From Cytauxzoon felis (taxonomy: Eukaryota > Apicomplexa > Aconoidasida > Piroplasmida > Theileriidae), in assembly GCA_020283715.1 (NCBI GenBank), contig JAIQCW010000146.1:1-64000 (forward strand): 64,000 nucleotides of DNA, given 5' to 3'. The notes below the pieces were generated by a model, which was not told the origin of the DNA, made no database searches, and saw nothing but the letters and a program-made list of their open reading frames with translations. Both the position numbers and the translations under genes were made by a program. Every line of letters begins with the position of its first letter. Position 1 is the first letter of the stretch. This document shows positions 21,974 to 34,400 of this stretch, piece by piece.

Positions 21974-23392
21974 ATGACGGAAGCATTAAATAAAACGGCA
22001 ACATTTTTAATGGGTTTTACATTATTGTTCCCATTAAGGGTCGCAATGAGTTGTGCTAAATATGCCCTTGTTAGGTTTCAGTTGCCAGATGATAAATTAA
22101 GTCTATTCATTAATCTTTTACACAATCCTATGGAATTAACATGTTTAATCGGTATAGCCATATCAAATATATTTATCTGGTGTACACCAAAGTATAATAA
22201 AATACACGAACATATATCTGTTGCTACAAATTGGTTGATGTTCGTATTTAATAACATATTGTTTTTTTCATATAGTGAAGGAGGTGAAACAGGCTATTTA
22301 ACGTTTTATTATTGGACATTAAATATGTTTACATTCGTTTATGGCATAAATTTGACATTTTCATTGAAGGTTGATTCTAAAAATGCTTCACTTGCTACAG
22401 CTGGATTACCGTTGTCTGGATGTTTCGTATGTATATACCACTATATATTCCTTGGTATAGCTGAAAAATATGGCTGTCAAAATATAGAATATCGTATTGT
22501 TGCTATACAAATTATAATATCAATTATATTATCGTTAATATCAGCAATTGTATGGACATGGGCCCGATATGGTGAAAGCGCCGATGAAGAGAAGAAAGAG
22601 GAAGAGGAAAATGAAGGTTCTATAATAGAACTGTTTAAGTATCCTAGATTTTGGTCACCTGTGTTGATGTGTATATTTACAGCTGGTTTTACATATTTGT
22701 TTTATCCGGCAATAGCGCCGTATAAATTAATTGAAACAACTACTGCCTATAAAATTGATTTGTTAGCTGTATTTATATATGCATTACCTCCTTTAACAAT
22801 ATCAATACTTGACATATATGGTATAGGTCCTGGTAAAAGATGGGATGGACGTAATGTATTATGGAATCTAATGTGGCTATTGGGTCTATTCGCTTTTATA
22901 TGTATGATACTCTTCACTGTTACTCTCCATTATCCCGAAGGATCTGTAGCCAAATCAATTAAAGATAACCCGGGATTGGTTGGGTTTTTATCAATTGGTT
23001 TTGTAACTTGCCAGGAAACACTAAAAACATGTGGGTTTTCTGGAGCCGGTAAACAAGCGGATGATAGATCAGATATAGAATTAATATCACGTGATTTACA
23101 AATTGTTGTACCTACTGGTGATGGCAAGAGAAAAATTACCAGAAGCAATGGTGCTGTAACTGCTGTTTGTCTTTTCTTTGGAAATTCACTGATGAATTTG
23201 ACAATGTTTATTAGTGATGGTTATCTTAAAGAATATGAAGCATCAAATGTTGAAGATTGGCCTACCAATGGAATGAGTGGATGGAGTGCATTTTGGTATT
23301 GGATAGGCCAAGGATCACATAGAGGTGCTATAGCACTGAAGAATACAATGACAAGTGATGTAAGAACTACATTTTTAACATTAGCAGCGTAA
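21974..23392 (+). CDS. Polytopic membrane protein, transporter-like
   Basis: Single-exon 472 aa with about 10-11 hydrophobic segments: MGFTLLFPLRVAMSC near the start, a pair around 55-115, several between 115 and 200, then a charged cytosolic loop (EEKKEEEENEGS, about 205-218) and a second membrane half. A split of roughly six plus five helices around a central acidic loop recalls equilibrative nucleoside transporters and the piroplasm-specific Tpr-related membrane family. I cannot choose between them. The C-terminus (MTSDVRTTFLTLAA) is hydrophilic to neutral. No intron signs. Confidence 0.45.
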   Translation: MTEALNKTATFLMGFTLLFPLRVAMSCAKYALVRFQLPDDKLSLFINLLHNPMELTCLIGIAISNIFIWCTPKYNKIHEHISVATNWLMFVFNNILFFSYSEGGETGYLTFYYWTLNMFTFVYGINLTFSLKVDSKNASLATAGLPLSGCFVCIYHYIFLGIAEKYGCQNIEYRIVAIQIIISIILSLISAIVWTWARYGESADEEKKEEEENEGSIIELFKYPRFWSPVLMCIFTAGFTYLFYPAIAPYKLIETTTAYKIDLLAVFIYALPPLTISILDIYGIGPGKRWDGRNVLWNLMWLLGLFAFICMILFTVTLHYPEGSVAKSIKDNPGLVGFLSIGFVTCQETLKTCGFSGAGKQADDRSDIELISRDLQIVVPTGDGKRKITRSNGAVTAVCLFFGNSLMNLTMFISDGYLKEYEASNVEDWPTNGMSGWSAFWYWIGQGSHRGAIALKNTMTSDVRTTFLTLAA

Positions 23393-23768
23393 CTTCAAGT
23401 TAGTAAAGTATAATAATCTATATATTATATGTTGATTGTATGCATTAACCAGTGCCGCACGGGAAAATATTCGGTATAGGGACGCAACACTCTATGAATC
23501 TCATTGTTTAAATATTACATGAAAACAATCACATAAACGTAAATGTAATTTTGCAGAAGAAATTTATTCTGTAGATGAGATACACTCCCCCTCTCGAGTC
23601 ATGTAATCACCATATTGTAGTGGCTATTATAACGCAATTTCATAAGCACTTATAATTTAAAATAATACGCCTTTTAATTTAATAACCCAATATATGTTCT
23701 GTAGTATATCTATCACTATTTATTTAATAGAAATAAGGAAAGAGAATTAAGGCATTGTTGTTTTTCAA

Positions 23769-23942
23769 ATGAAAATGGGACTAACAAAATCACCTTTATC
23801 GATGTTTTTTCGTAGATTTGGTAGTACAATTAAATATTCATTTAGGCCTTGGTCACCTATATTTATCGGGAGTTCATTTTTCGTGGTTAACATGGCAGGT
23901 TACTTTTTATTTAATTATAATAAGAATGATAAAAAAAATTAA
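23769..23942 (+). CDS. Small basic single-pass protein (57 aa), probably mitochondrial
   Basis: Below usual ORF length cut-offs. ATG at 23769, stop at 23942. It has a basic N-terminus (SMFFRRFGSTIKYSFRP), one hydrophobic segment (IFIGSSFFVVNMAGYFLF) and a polar Lys-rich tail. This is the build of small inner-membrane subunits of respiratory complexes or ATP synthase. It is not assigned to a family. It converges with the minus-strand gene at 23960, with only 17 bases between the stops. Confidence 0.45.
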   Translation: MKMGLTKSPLSMFFRRFGSTIKYSFRPWSPIFIGSSFFVVNMAGYFLFNYNKNDKKN

Positions 23943-23959
23943 TTTAATTATGAAATTTA

Positions 23960-25675
23960 TTAGTTTATATGGTTATTAATTTTACGTGATTTAGCTAATT
24001 TTAGTGCTAATTTCCTTATATATTTGGACATACGTTTCCTTTTATTCATTTGTACATTTTTCAAATAGTTTATTCTTACTATACTTTTAGTTTTAATCCA
24101 GCCTTCATTTTGATCTAACATATAGCTCTTTCCTTTGTAGAAAAATCGATCTCTTTTTATACCCCATGGTACGCTCCATGATATATGACCACGATCGTAT
24201 GGAATAGCGTTGTCATGTTCATAAAATCTACAATCGTTTATAGATTCTTTAATGAACTCTTCTCCTTTTAAATCATATTCGCCAACGACTTTAATATTTT
24301 GAATTGACCCATGTGATTGACCCATAACATGACCTTGTCTATCTTCATAAATTTCATTAGTATTAGTAGGATCCATTGTATATTCATCTGAATTTGAATT
24401 AGCATTCTTGAATGTCGAATGAAGTCTATGTATATCAAGCGGTATTTTATTATAATATGATTCCAAAATGTCATCAAATCCTTCCGGCCTATACAAATCC
24501 TCACCATCGTCTTTATTATTTATTGAATCAGAAACGTTGAGCAATTTTTCACACGACAAAATGTTAGATGCAATATTCGTATCTAATGTGCCAAATGAAT
24601 GATAATTTTCAAATTTAGTCATATTGGCAACATATCCAAGTTGTAACAAGTTTAAGTACATGTATTTTTTAGCTGATGAATTTTTAAGTAAATTTACATA
24701 AGTAGACAATGCCCATGGTCTAGTAAGTACATTAGATATACCTTTTTGATGCGATTTATATCTTAAAAAATCAAGTGGTAATGGGTTAGAGTGATTATCT
24801 ATTAAATTTGATATGAATTTTCTAGAAAACGTGCCAAATTTACGTACATAGTCCACCATGAACGGTATACTAATACTCTGGTATGCTCTAGAAAGTACAG
24901 CTATCAATTCCGGTGTACATATAGGACTAGATACATATGAAATATTCTTAAATAAATGCTGATATGACGTTTTATTATTCTTATCTCTAAATAATGATAA
25001 TTTTGATATTACTTTCAATGCAATCTCTGCTGGCATATTTTTTACAAGTATATAACACACCATATGATGTAATATGGGCAAAGGTAACCTATCAACATCT
25101 AATACTCTTATTGATTGTGTTTTCTTATTATTTGAACCAATTTTATAACATTTGTCAATAACATTGTCCTCATTATTTAATTTCCTATGGTAGTTAAAGT
25201 CCCTTTTCATATACTCTATATCTAGCTGTGGTTTACCAGATGATGGACTTCTACCACTTATTACCTTCGCAATCTTCAATAATTTCATTGTTGATACACC
25301 ATCACTCTTAGTCAAATCCATTTTTAACGTTTTTTTACTTTCTAACAAAAACCTTAATCTCTCCCTTTCTTTTCTTTCCACAGATAATAAATGTTCAATT
25401 TCCCTATCTATTTCACTCTTATCGTTTGAATACAATTCCGGGTATTCGTTTGTATTTGGCCCCTTGTGCCAGCACAATGCTGATATTGACGAAGCCAAAC
25501 CATTTAGTTCAGTGGCGATTAGAAAATCATCATCAGATTCATTTTTTGATTTAAAAGCCCCGGGTAAACTCCTATTTCTTCCAGACAATCCTGTCTTACT
25601 ATAAGTAGTAAATCTACAGTGACAAAATACAGATGTTAAAGGACCAAACCTAAATAAACGGTCGACATATAACAT
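23960..25675 (-). CDS. Organelle-targeted protein of unknown function (571 aa)
   Basis: Single exon. The N-terminus (MLYVDRLFRFGPLTS, then basic residues with no acids to about 35) fits a mitochondrial presequence. The centre (about 180-360) is helical with repeated short units such as ALKVISKLSLFRDK and ELIAVLSRAYQSI, like the helical repeats of apicomplexan organellar RNA-binding (OPR/HPR-RAP) proteins, although no RAP domain is apparent. The C-terminus is strongly basic (KNVQMNKRKRMSKYIRKLAL), reminiscent of small mitoribosome proteins. A role in mitochondrial RNA or ribosome handling is a guess. Confidence 0.4.
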   Translation of the reverse strand: MLYVDRLFRFGPLTSVFCHCRFTTYSKTGLSGRNRSLPGAFKSKNESDDDFLIATELNGLASSISALCWHKGPNTNEYPELYSNDKSEIDREIEHLLSVERKERERLRFLLESKKTLKMDLTKSDGVSTMKLLKIAKVISGRSPSSGKPQLDIEYMKRDFNYHRKLNNEDNVIDKCYKIGSNNKKTQSIRVLDVDRLPLPILHHMVCYILVKNMPAEIALKVISKLSLFRDKNNKTSYQHLFKNISYVSSPICTPELIAVLSRAYQSISIPFMVDYVRKFGTFSRKFISNLIDNHSNPLPLDFLRYKSHQKGISNVLTRPWALSTYVNLLKNSSAKKYMYLNLLQLGYVANMTKFENYHSFGTLDTNIASNILSCEKLLNVSDSINNKDDGEDLYRPEGFDDILESYYNKIPLDIHRLHSTFKNANSNSDEYTMDPTNTNEIYEDRQGHVMGQSHGSIQNIKVVGEYDLKGEEFIKESINDCRFYEHDNAIPYDRGHISWSVPWGIKRDRFFYKGKSYMLDQNEGWIKTKSIVRINYLKNVQMNKRKRMSKYIRKLALKLAKSRKINNHIN

Positions 25676-26168
25676 TAAATATAATTAATATATAAGTTAA
25701 TAAGTGAGTCAATTTTCAATTAAACAATATGTTGGTTATATTTATTTGTGTCAGTAATCGAAGATGTCGTAGAAAGAAGGCTAAGAAAGATTGGCCGAAT
25801 AGATAAATTAATATGTTCTGTTGTATAAAATTTTTTCAATCTCTACTATAATTTTTTAAAATTTTCAAGGCATTCCAAACTGTGAATACGATGTTAATCG
25901 TCATAAGTCTTACATTGGAGTTAGTGCGATGCACTTTTGTGCAATATTTCAGACCTAATAACAAATATACCTTGGATTATAAGTATATTCATTATATTAA
26001 AAAAATAATTGCCATTTGTTGATTCTACAAGGTGTAGACTCAGGCCTGAACACGCTTAATGTGTAATCTAAGATTATAATAGGAAAATTTTTGTACTCAT
26101 TTTTTGTTGTATATTATTTATAATTTTTAAAAAATATATATAATGTTCATGATTTGATTTAAATAACT
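25676..26168. other. Divergent intergenic region, nothing recognised
   Basis: Separates the start codons of the organellar protein gene and the At4g15545-type gene. It is AT-rich with poly-T and poly-A runs near 25828-25862 and 26100-26140. Presumed to be a bidirectional promoter. Confidence 0.4.
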
Positions 26169-27066
26169 ATGGATGCATCTAGTGTTGATCTTAGCTGGCT
26201 GCCTAATGATGCCGATGGTATGTTGGATCATACACATTTGTATAATTGATTGTAACATTAATTTTTTCCGTAGAACAACTCGCACTTGGATTCAGAGTAA
26301 TTTCTAACGCATATAAAACTAGAATTACAACTTTGGAGGCTGAATTAAGATCATTAAGATCTGTAGTAACAGAAAAAAGTGATCATGTAAGCTACTATAA
26401 TTATCACATTGTACATTTATCATAGCTTGCTGCTGTACAAAAGAAGTATAGTAGTTTGGAAGTGCAATTAATAGAATCTACACAAAGAGGTAACCAATTA
26501 TCTGATGAAAATAAGAATCTTGTTTCTACTATTAAAAAGTTACAAAAAGATATCAATCGTCTCGAAAGTCTAAAAAAAGCTGTACTTTCATCTATTCAGG
26601 AGGATAACAATGAAAACGAAAATGCACAGAGATTTTATTCATCCGATGACATAATACATAATGTGGCACCTAGAACTATGTTAGGTAGGCATAATAATTA
26701 TTGAAATTATCATCAAATTGATACAGAATTGAATTCTGAGGGAGTAGACACAAATTTTATTTCTAAGCTTAATTTAAAAGGTACCAGAAACAATAATGCT
26801 TCACTATTAGGGTATGTCTTGATATGATATATTTATATTGAAATTTTCTTAGTGAAAGAGAAACCATAGATGGTAGACAATTTTTTAAAAATGCAAAGAA
26901 TATACTAAATAGTGAAGACTTTTCATCATTTTTATCATCCATCAAGAAGTTTAACGCCCAATTACAAACGCGTGATGAAACCTTACTATATGCTAAGCGT
27001 TTGTTTGGTGATCATCATTCAAAATTGTATGAAGAATTTAAGCAATTAATTAACCCTAAAAATTAA
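26169..27066 (+). CDS. Plant At4g15545-type coiled-coil protein
   Basis: Five exons (26169-26217, 26274-26386, 26426-26684, 26727-26811, 26853-27066) joined by 39-56 nt introns give 239 aa. The order matches the plant family: WLPNDADEQLALGFRVIS, a coiled coil (about 30-115, RITTLEAELRSLR ... KLQKDINRLESLKKAVL), a variable linker, then the C-terminal block IDGRQFFKNAKNILNSEDFS, SFLSSIKKFNAQLQTRDETL and LYEEFKQLI. Its job is unknown. The C-terminal block is the most conserved part. It is convergent with EB1. Confidence 0.7.
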
Positions 27067-27164
27067 AATGTAGTAATATAACCGTTTTTATTGAGGTAAC
27101 CATAAAGGTTTTATTTAAATAATGATATAAAATTTTATACATTTAAAATATTAATGAGATTATG

Positions 27165-28004
27165 TTATTTATCCTTTTGGTACATTATATCTAATAATGT
27201 TTGTACATTTATTGATTTGTTTGAATTATTTTGACATAAAATTTCAATTTGTCTTAGTTTATTATAATAGAAGTCCTTGCTCATTTTAGCAACTTGCTTT
27301 TCCATTTGTAAATCCTTTACCTTTTTATTTAATGATTCTATTTCTAATTTTAACTCATCAACTGTAGTAACAATACTATCATTTGATCTCTTATTGGTGG
27401 AGCCGTTTGATTTAATCAATTGTACATTTGTGCCATTGATATTTGGTTGTAGTTTATCTGTATTTGAAATTGAATCAGTTTGACTTAATTTTTGTAATTT
27501 AGTAAAGGAATTATTAATATTCATAATATATTCATTGGTCATCTCGTTTACAATTGCCCATTTTGGTAATATATTTTTAACATATGCGATTATATTGCTG
27601 GTATTTTGAGGGCATGATTTCAATACACAATAAACACGAGTATATATCGGATCATACTTAGTATCAAACTCGTGTATTTTATCTGCATACGACTTCATCC
27701 ATTGTAAAAATTCTAAATTATCTATATATCGACCCTTAATCAAACGCTCTACATTAATATCCTTAGATATATTACATCTTCTAAACACATTTTGTAAAAT
27801 TTTATAATTGTGTACATGTTCATATTCTAAAGATGAATTCCATTTTATCTTAGTTAAAGGTACGGTACCTGGATGTAATACATCCATTAATTGTAAATAT
27901 ACTACACCATTGCAACAATCCTCTATCTTCTCAAGTTTTAATTTCAATAAATCATTTATCCATACCAATAACTCACTCCTGCCTATAAATTGATTCCTAT
28001 CCAT
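27165..28004 (-). CDS. EB1: EB1-family microtubule plus-end-binding protein
   Basis: Single exon, 279 aa. The N-terminal 120 residues are the calponin-homology domain (GRSELLVWINDLLKLKLEKI, VYLQLMDVLHPGTVPLTKIK, YKILQNVF, LIKGRYIDNLEFLQWMKSY). A Ser/Asn-rich linker follows, then the C-terminal EB1 coiled coil (about 210-265, LKLEIESLNKKVKDLQMEK ... DFYYNKLRQIEILC). There is no EEY/F tail. EB1 tracks growing microtubule ends. In piroplasms it belongs to spindle and subpellicular microtubule control. Confidence 0.9.
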   Translation of the reverse strand: MDRNQFIGRSELLVWINDLLKLKLEKIEDCCNGVVYLQLMDVLHPGTVPLTKIKWNSSLEYEHVHNYKILQNVFRRCNISKDINVERLIKGRYIDNLEFLQWMKSYADKIHEFDTKYDPIYTRVYCVLKSCPQNTSNIIAYVKNILPKWAIVNEMTNEYIMNINNSFTKLQKLSQTDSISNTDKLQPNINGTNVQLIKSNGSTNKRSNDSIVTTVDELKLEIESLNKKVKDLQMEKQVAKMSKDFYYNKLRQIEILCQNNSNKSINVQTLLDIMYQKDK

Positions 28005-28285
28005 GTCTACACATTGTCTTTTTCACAAATTAACCAACAGTAAAAAGACATCTCAGATCCCCACCGGTCGATACACATTCAAGAAAGAAAGAGATACATA
28101 AAGGAAATCATAAATTACTACAGCAAAAGATAATATTTATGTAACATATATTTCTAAAGAAATTATATCATACGTTTTAATAACTTATTTATCAATTCTT
28201 CACGATTACCGGAGTCACCTATAAATAATGGTTGAATATTTAACATTAAAATAGGAATGACGAGTCAGATCTTTTAATAAACCAT

Positions 28286-29114
28286 TTATGTTACAATCAA
28301 CTTACCTCCCCTAGTTTCGGTAAAACCATGTCTCTTACATACAAAACCTTTCCTTGGTGAATTAAGTTTGAATGGCCAAAGGAAATTCGTAGCTTGTTTA
28401 AAATGTGGTCCACATGTATATATTTCGTGTACAAGATCCTCCATACTGTGAATGCCATATTTGCCGAGATGTTCACTGATCAAATCTTCGCTATTAATAC
28501 GAACCCTTTGTCTGGTGCCAGGCTTGCCAACCTTAGCTGTATAAATATGTAAGAAGCAAGTTAATAAATATAAACTTACCGTATCCACGCTTATAAAGAA
28601 GTTTCCTAATGGTTCCTAAAGTGGGATAACCGTAAGTTATATATGGATTAATAATTCTGAACATTTCAGTAGTAGCTTTGTTTAATTTAACAAATACACC
28701 GTTATGCAATTGTAATAAACGAAATAATTTCAAGACAAGTTTTGGCTTCGGTGTCAATTTATTTATACCCTTAATACGTATAGCGAATGCAACCTTAGCA
28801 TCAGGTTCCTTATATAATGATCCTTCTGCTTTAGCTTTACGTCTCAATTCAACAAGCTCCTTCTCGTTGTCCAAATATTCTTGAGCATAAGATAATGCAC
28901 GTGCTCTCACAGCCTTTAGGCGCTTACGCTTTAATTCACGTAAACGTGTCAATTCTTTAGCAGCTTTAAGACGCAATTTAGCATTATAATCCATCTTCTT
29001 CTTCAAACCCTCATTACACTCCTCCTTCTTTAACCCTTTAAAACTACGTATAATAAAACGGCTCTATGTATAATTTATAAGTAATATTTAGAAATAAGTG
29101 AAACTAACCGCCAT
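28286..29114 (-). CDS. RPL7: 60S ribosomal protein L7 (uL30)
   Basis: Three exons: 29114-29109 (only ATG GCG), 29063-28580 and 28536-28286, giving 246 aa. The basic N-terminal helix ([20 protein letters not shown]) is followed by the uL30 core ([57 protein letters not shown]) and the end ([16 protein letters not shown]). The six-base first exon is inferred, because without it no ATG precedes the conserved N-terminus in frame except an internal Met. A later start is possible. The second intron (43 nt) falls within the GY/AK joint. Confidence 0.9.
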
Positions 29115-29617
29115 ATTTTAAACTATATCAAATGACTAGTGTAGTAAAAAGAATCTCAAACGTTGGCCTATTTATTTAAGTGTAAAAACCAAGGTAAAGA
29201 CTCTGTATATATAATTAAATTTATTAGAGTGTTTATTATTACTTAATTGTTATAAAAACATCTACATAACAGTGGGGCTATGCCATCAGTACCAAACAAA
29301 TATGGGCAAGTAGTACTGAAGTAGAACGTTTTGTTACATATTCTAATATTATAATACTAGATCTTTTTATATCAACTGTGAAGATTAGGTGTTGTCATAT
29401 AATTATCTCAATATATAACTTTATAGAATGTAATTCACTAGATAAGAATATTTATAGACGGTATTCCATTTCTAATAACAAAAACATCAGCTTGTACATA
29501 AATTTTTCGTTTACCTGAAGTTTCGTAGTTTATGGTGTGCCCGATCCTTTCTTCCTATGATCATTTGTATACTATTCACTTTATATAAATCCACATTATT
29601 TTTATAATTATAAGAGA
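29115..29617. other. Divergent intergenic region, nothing recognised
   Basis: Between the RPL7 start and the small membrane protein start. AT-rich. Presumed to contain the RPL7 promoter. No ORF or RNA gene recognised. Confidence 0.4.
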
Positions 29618-30023
29618 ATGTGGCCTTCTTCTGTAGATACAATTAATAGTGATTGTTTAAATAGTCGTTTGAAGTATAGGCCACGTGTCAAAGTTGTGTA
29701 TAAACTATTCTTAATAGCAAGTTTATGGTTATTGTTTAGATCAGCGTTATATGTACGAAAATGTAAGAATTAATATAATATTATTGATAAATATCCAATT
29801 TTTAGTAAATATTAATCTATTTAGCGTCAACAAACTCACCTATAACCTATCCATACCTACTCATGTTTGTTAATATAGAGCATTTTTTATATGCGTCATA
29901 AATTTGTAGGCGATTATTGTAATTGTGTTCTCAGGAACTGTAGCTTTATATTCGCTATCTCAATTTTTTAATAATTTTAAAAATGCGCATATAACATGGG
30001 ATCTGTACGTTTTAACCATTTAA
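29618..30023 (+). CDS. Small two-pass membrane protein (105 aa), unknown
   Basis: Three exons (29618-29762, 29806-29864, 29910-30023) with introns of 43 and 45 nt close in frame. A hydrophilic N-terminus (about 28 aa) precedes helix 1 (YKLFLIASLWLLFRSALYV), a short loop, and helix 2 (AIIVIVFSGTVALYSLSQFF), ending WDLYVLTI. Two helices in about 100 residues fit ER accessory subunits (signal peptidase, GPI or dolichol enzymes), but no signature was recognised. The continuous frame across three tiny exons is the main support. Confidence 0.5.
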
Positions 30024-30216
30024 TATATTTGATAGAAAATTATTCAATCTAGTTCATGGAACAAAATGCACGAACGTAAGAGCTATAGATCGATAAAGTC
30101 GAGAAGTGAGTATCTGACAGACTTCATAAGCAAACAAATACCGCAACCTAATTTAATATGAGTTTTTAACACATAGAGTATATATGTTATTTATGAAAAA
30201 CATTAAAAATCATTTA

Positions 30217-30902
30217 TTATGACCTAGGTTTTTCCTTCTTTTCCTTGTAGAGAGCTAATAACGATACTCCTGCGACTTTAACAACCTTGAAACGGACACC
30301 AGGCAAATCACCAACTGAATGACCAGAACGACCTAAACCAGCAACCAAAACTTCATCATTTTCATCTATGAAGTTCAAACAACCATCTCTTGGTACAAAA
30401 GCCGTAATTTTTTTGCCATTTTTGATCAACTGTACACGAACACTCTTACGATAGGCAGAGTTCGGCTGTAAAAACAATGAATTGTTGAAAAAATGACATA
30501 TTTTGTACGCAAATTGTAGAATTAATTTTATTCAAAAGTAATAAACTTATTAATTTCAACAATTAAGCAAAATATTATACCCAAAAACTCTGACACTTGA
30601 GGCTAAAGCATGTAGCCACAAGCAACACTATCTGGGATAAAAATACAAGATATAACGCTTACCTGTTTTGCTTCTATGGCAATCTTTTCAACAACAATTC
30701 CTTTAGCATGTGAACTACCTTTAAAAGGATTGCACTTCCAGCGTGTTCCAAGATGAGCCTTCTTGTATGCTTTATCAGACCATCTCTCACGCCTTCTACG
30801 ATTTCTAAGTTTTCTAGCGGCACGAATACCACGAGGATTACCTATATAAATAAATTTATATTTACTTGGGTTTTTTTGATGTAAAAACATACCGCAACCC
30901 AT
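30217..30902 (-). CDS. RPS23: 40S ribosomal protein S23 (uS12)
   Basis: Three exons (30902-30893, 30841-30663, 30465-30217) give 145 aa, the usual family length. It starts [20 protein letters not shown], then [19 protein letters not shown]. The decoding-centre loop [18 protein letters not shown] opens exon 3, so the 197-nt intron sits directly before the universally conserved PNSA. It ends with [14 protein letters not shown] and a basic tail. The first exon is only ten bases. It works in the small-subunit decoding centre. Confidence 0.95.
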
Positions 30903-31444
30903 ACTGAATGTAAATTAAATATACTAAAAGTAATGGTAAAAGAATTCTAATATTTGATCATGAAAGATACTATACCAAAAATATACTTAGACCAATTTTA
31001 ATATATTACAAACATATAATATAATTTATCTACTATAACTTTATTAATGAACAAAATCCGTGAATATCAATGTCTATATCATACCCCCATAGGGCAACTA
31101 CAACAATGCATAGGAATCTATATATTTTGTTCGATATAACCGTGTTTTTGTCATATGTATTAAACATAATAATTTAAATTGCTAGTTAAGCAGATATTAA
31201 ATATTTTGACATTTTTAACTGTTATGATTTAAGGACGCTATAGAGATAATTATTATAATTTAACAAAAATATTTTATGTATTTTATTAGGGAAATTTATG
31301 TAATATTTTTTAGATCTTGGACTTCTAATCCTATTTTTGGTACATAAAACATATAAACGCCTTAACAATTTCGTTCGCTAACAATCACAGTACAGACATC
31401 TATAAACATATATTTCAGAATAATAGAATTTATTAATGAATCCT
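30903..31444. other. Intergenic, nothing recognised
   Basis: Between the RPS23 start and the 3' end of RPC2, both on the minus strand. Very AT-rich. It should hold the RPS23 promoter. No small RNA or repeat module was recognised. Confidence 0.4.
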
Positions 31445-34400
31445 TTATCCATGTCCTTCCTTAAGTATGATACTTGGCTTAATATTCATTGCTTGTAATT
31501 CTTGGAATAATAATTTACATGCGTATGGAATGGCCACTGGTACTGTGTAGCCGGATTGTTGACAGTACGTGCACCAGTTGTCATATCCTATAAACCCACA
31601 ACGTTTACATACATCGAGTTGGAATACATCACTACTTAACATTAATCGTTCAACTAACAAGCCACTGGCTCCGTATGCTATCAAACAATCACGTTCCATT
31701 TCACCTAAACGTAAACCACCGTCCTTAGAGCGACCCTCTGTTGGCTGTCTTGTTAGTAGTTGACGAGGACCACGAGAGCGAGCATGAATTTTGTCTTGAA
31801 CCATATGTTTTAATCTTTGATAATATATAGGGCCCATAAATATAAACGTCTCCATTGGTTCACCGGTTATACCTATAAGAGATTAAATGAATTAATTTTG
31901 GAAAAGTGGTCAGCTTAAATGTAAAGTACATATAATAAAACATATCTTGTAGGCTAATAGCCGATCGAATGCTGTATATCGATTTAGAAGCATACCTGAA
32001 TATAATATCTCTTTTCCTGCGGAATGAAATCCCTTTCTGGAGAGTATTTCTTCAAGATGCGATAATGTGCTGTTTTGAAATGGGGTACCATCTTTGAAAA
32101 GTCCATCTAGTACTGCTGCTTTTGCAGATACTAGTTCAAGCATTTTACCTACAGTCATTCTGCTGGGGAAACCATGTGGATTCATTATGAGATCAGGTAC
32201 CCATCCCTGCTCACTAAAAGGTAAATTTTCTTGTGATTCTATGAGACCAACAACACCTTTCTGTCCGTGTCTGCTACTAAATTTATCACCAATTTCGGGA
32301 GGCCTCATTTGTCTTAGCATAATTTTATATAAACGATTACCACCTAAAGTTTCAGAGCATATTATACGATCTACATATGCAGGATGATTGAATTGGTATC
32401 TTATGGGTAAGACTTTATTAGATGCATCGGTTAAATTCTTATTAATGAGAATCTGTCCTGGTACAACACGTTCACCAACACTCAACACATAATCTTTATT
32501 AACACTCTTTACCTCATCTTTATTATTAAATTTATCAATCTCAGCTGATACTCTTCTCAAACTAAAACATCGACTAAATCCACGGTCACATGATGCTTTA
32601 TTAATAACTATAGCATCCTCAATTTCATATCCCTGATAACTCATGACAGCAACGATTGCATTTTGACCGGCTGGAAGTCTATCAAAATTAACTAATTGTA
32701 TAGCTTTGGTAGTAACTAGTGGTTTTTGTGGATATACCATTAAATGTAATACGGTATCACAACGATGTAACTGATTGTAGCCTATGGCGCCTATTGATTG
32801 TTTACCCATAGCGCATTGATACGTATTCCTTGGGCTTTGATTGTGATTAGGAAATGGTATTAAGCCCGCAACTACGCCTAACATACTCATTGGGCTAATT
32901 TCTAAATGTGTTGTATCTATTGAAATATCACTTTCTCTCATCATAATCAATAAATTATTCTCTTCGTTTACATCAATCCATTCTAGTACTCCAATAGAAA
33001 ATAAGTAATCCAGTTGAAATTTTCCCGCGACTAAATCTTTTATATGAGCTTCGGTCAATAACGGCCTATTATTTTCAACTACAATTAATGGTCTACATAA
33101 TCTACCGCCATCAGATGAAACATGAACCTGCCTCTGTTGATAATTCTCATAAACAGATACAAATGGATTAATCATACCACGTCTCCGCAGACGAATCATG
33201 TTTTTGATCAATTCCTTTGAGTTCTGGTGAACACCCAATAATACGCCATTCAATAATACCGTAACATTCGTTTCATTATCGAATCCATCGAATGCACTTA
33301 ATGAATCAAAACTCTCAACACCCAACCAATATAAAAGCTCTATTAAAAGTCCTATGTCACCATCAGATGTAACATGACTCATTAAACTCAAATTCTTAAC
33401 CAAACCACAGGATTCACCTTCAGGTGTATCACAGGGACAAATAAGACCAAATTGCGATGGCTGTAGTGCTCTAGGACCGCTAACTTTTCTACCCTTTTCA
33501 AATTGGGAATTGCTTTTAGTCATCATCCCCAAGCAAGAAATATATGATAGTCGAGACAGTACTTGTGACACACCACTACGTTCCATACGAAATCTTCTAA
33601 TATTCCAATTCCCAGTACCTATAGCAGCTTGCATACCACGAGTTAGTATATCAGCCGGTAAATTCCTAAATAGATCGGGATACTCCACTTTTACATCTTT
33701 AGGACCATTAGATTTGGACTCTATATAACGATCCAATGCTTGTTCGATTTGTTTCTTTAATTGGAACAAAAACTTCTTATACAAATCTTCAAATAATATA
33801 GATATCAACTGGCCAGCCAATTCTAACCTCTTATTGCCGTAATGATCCTTATCATCTAACGGTTCTCTACCTCTAGCTACACTTAACACACGTCTAGCCA
33901 TAAGACACAATGTTTTAATTTTACCAGAAAAATCTCTACAATCACGCATGGGGATATGTGACAACAACACACGACTTAAAATGTTATGGGAATCCTCTAA
34001 TAATAGTTGGCGAGTCTTGGGAGCCCGCTCTTTAACACTGGCAAAGAAACCCTTCGCTAAAACCCTGGGGCGAATCTTTCTACCAACGTACAAAAGGGCG
34101 TCCAATCTAGAATTAATACCCTCATTATACAAATCATGCAAAGATAGGGTAAAATCATCACTGAATGTCGAGGAATCTTTATACTTTGTTGTTCCTATCA
34201 ACTGGGCTATTTCTTGATCAGTTTCAACACCCATAGCCTTCAATATAATACAAAGAGGTACATCATCAGCAAAACTATTGTGTCTTACATATAATTGTCC
34301 ATTTTTATAAACGACAGCAGTCCTGCTCTTTGATTCAGCAGTGGAAGATGTTACAGTAGCACAAACGTTTTTTTTCACATCCATTTCAACTATAATGCGA

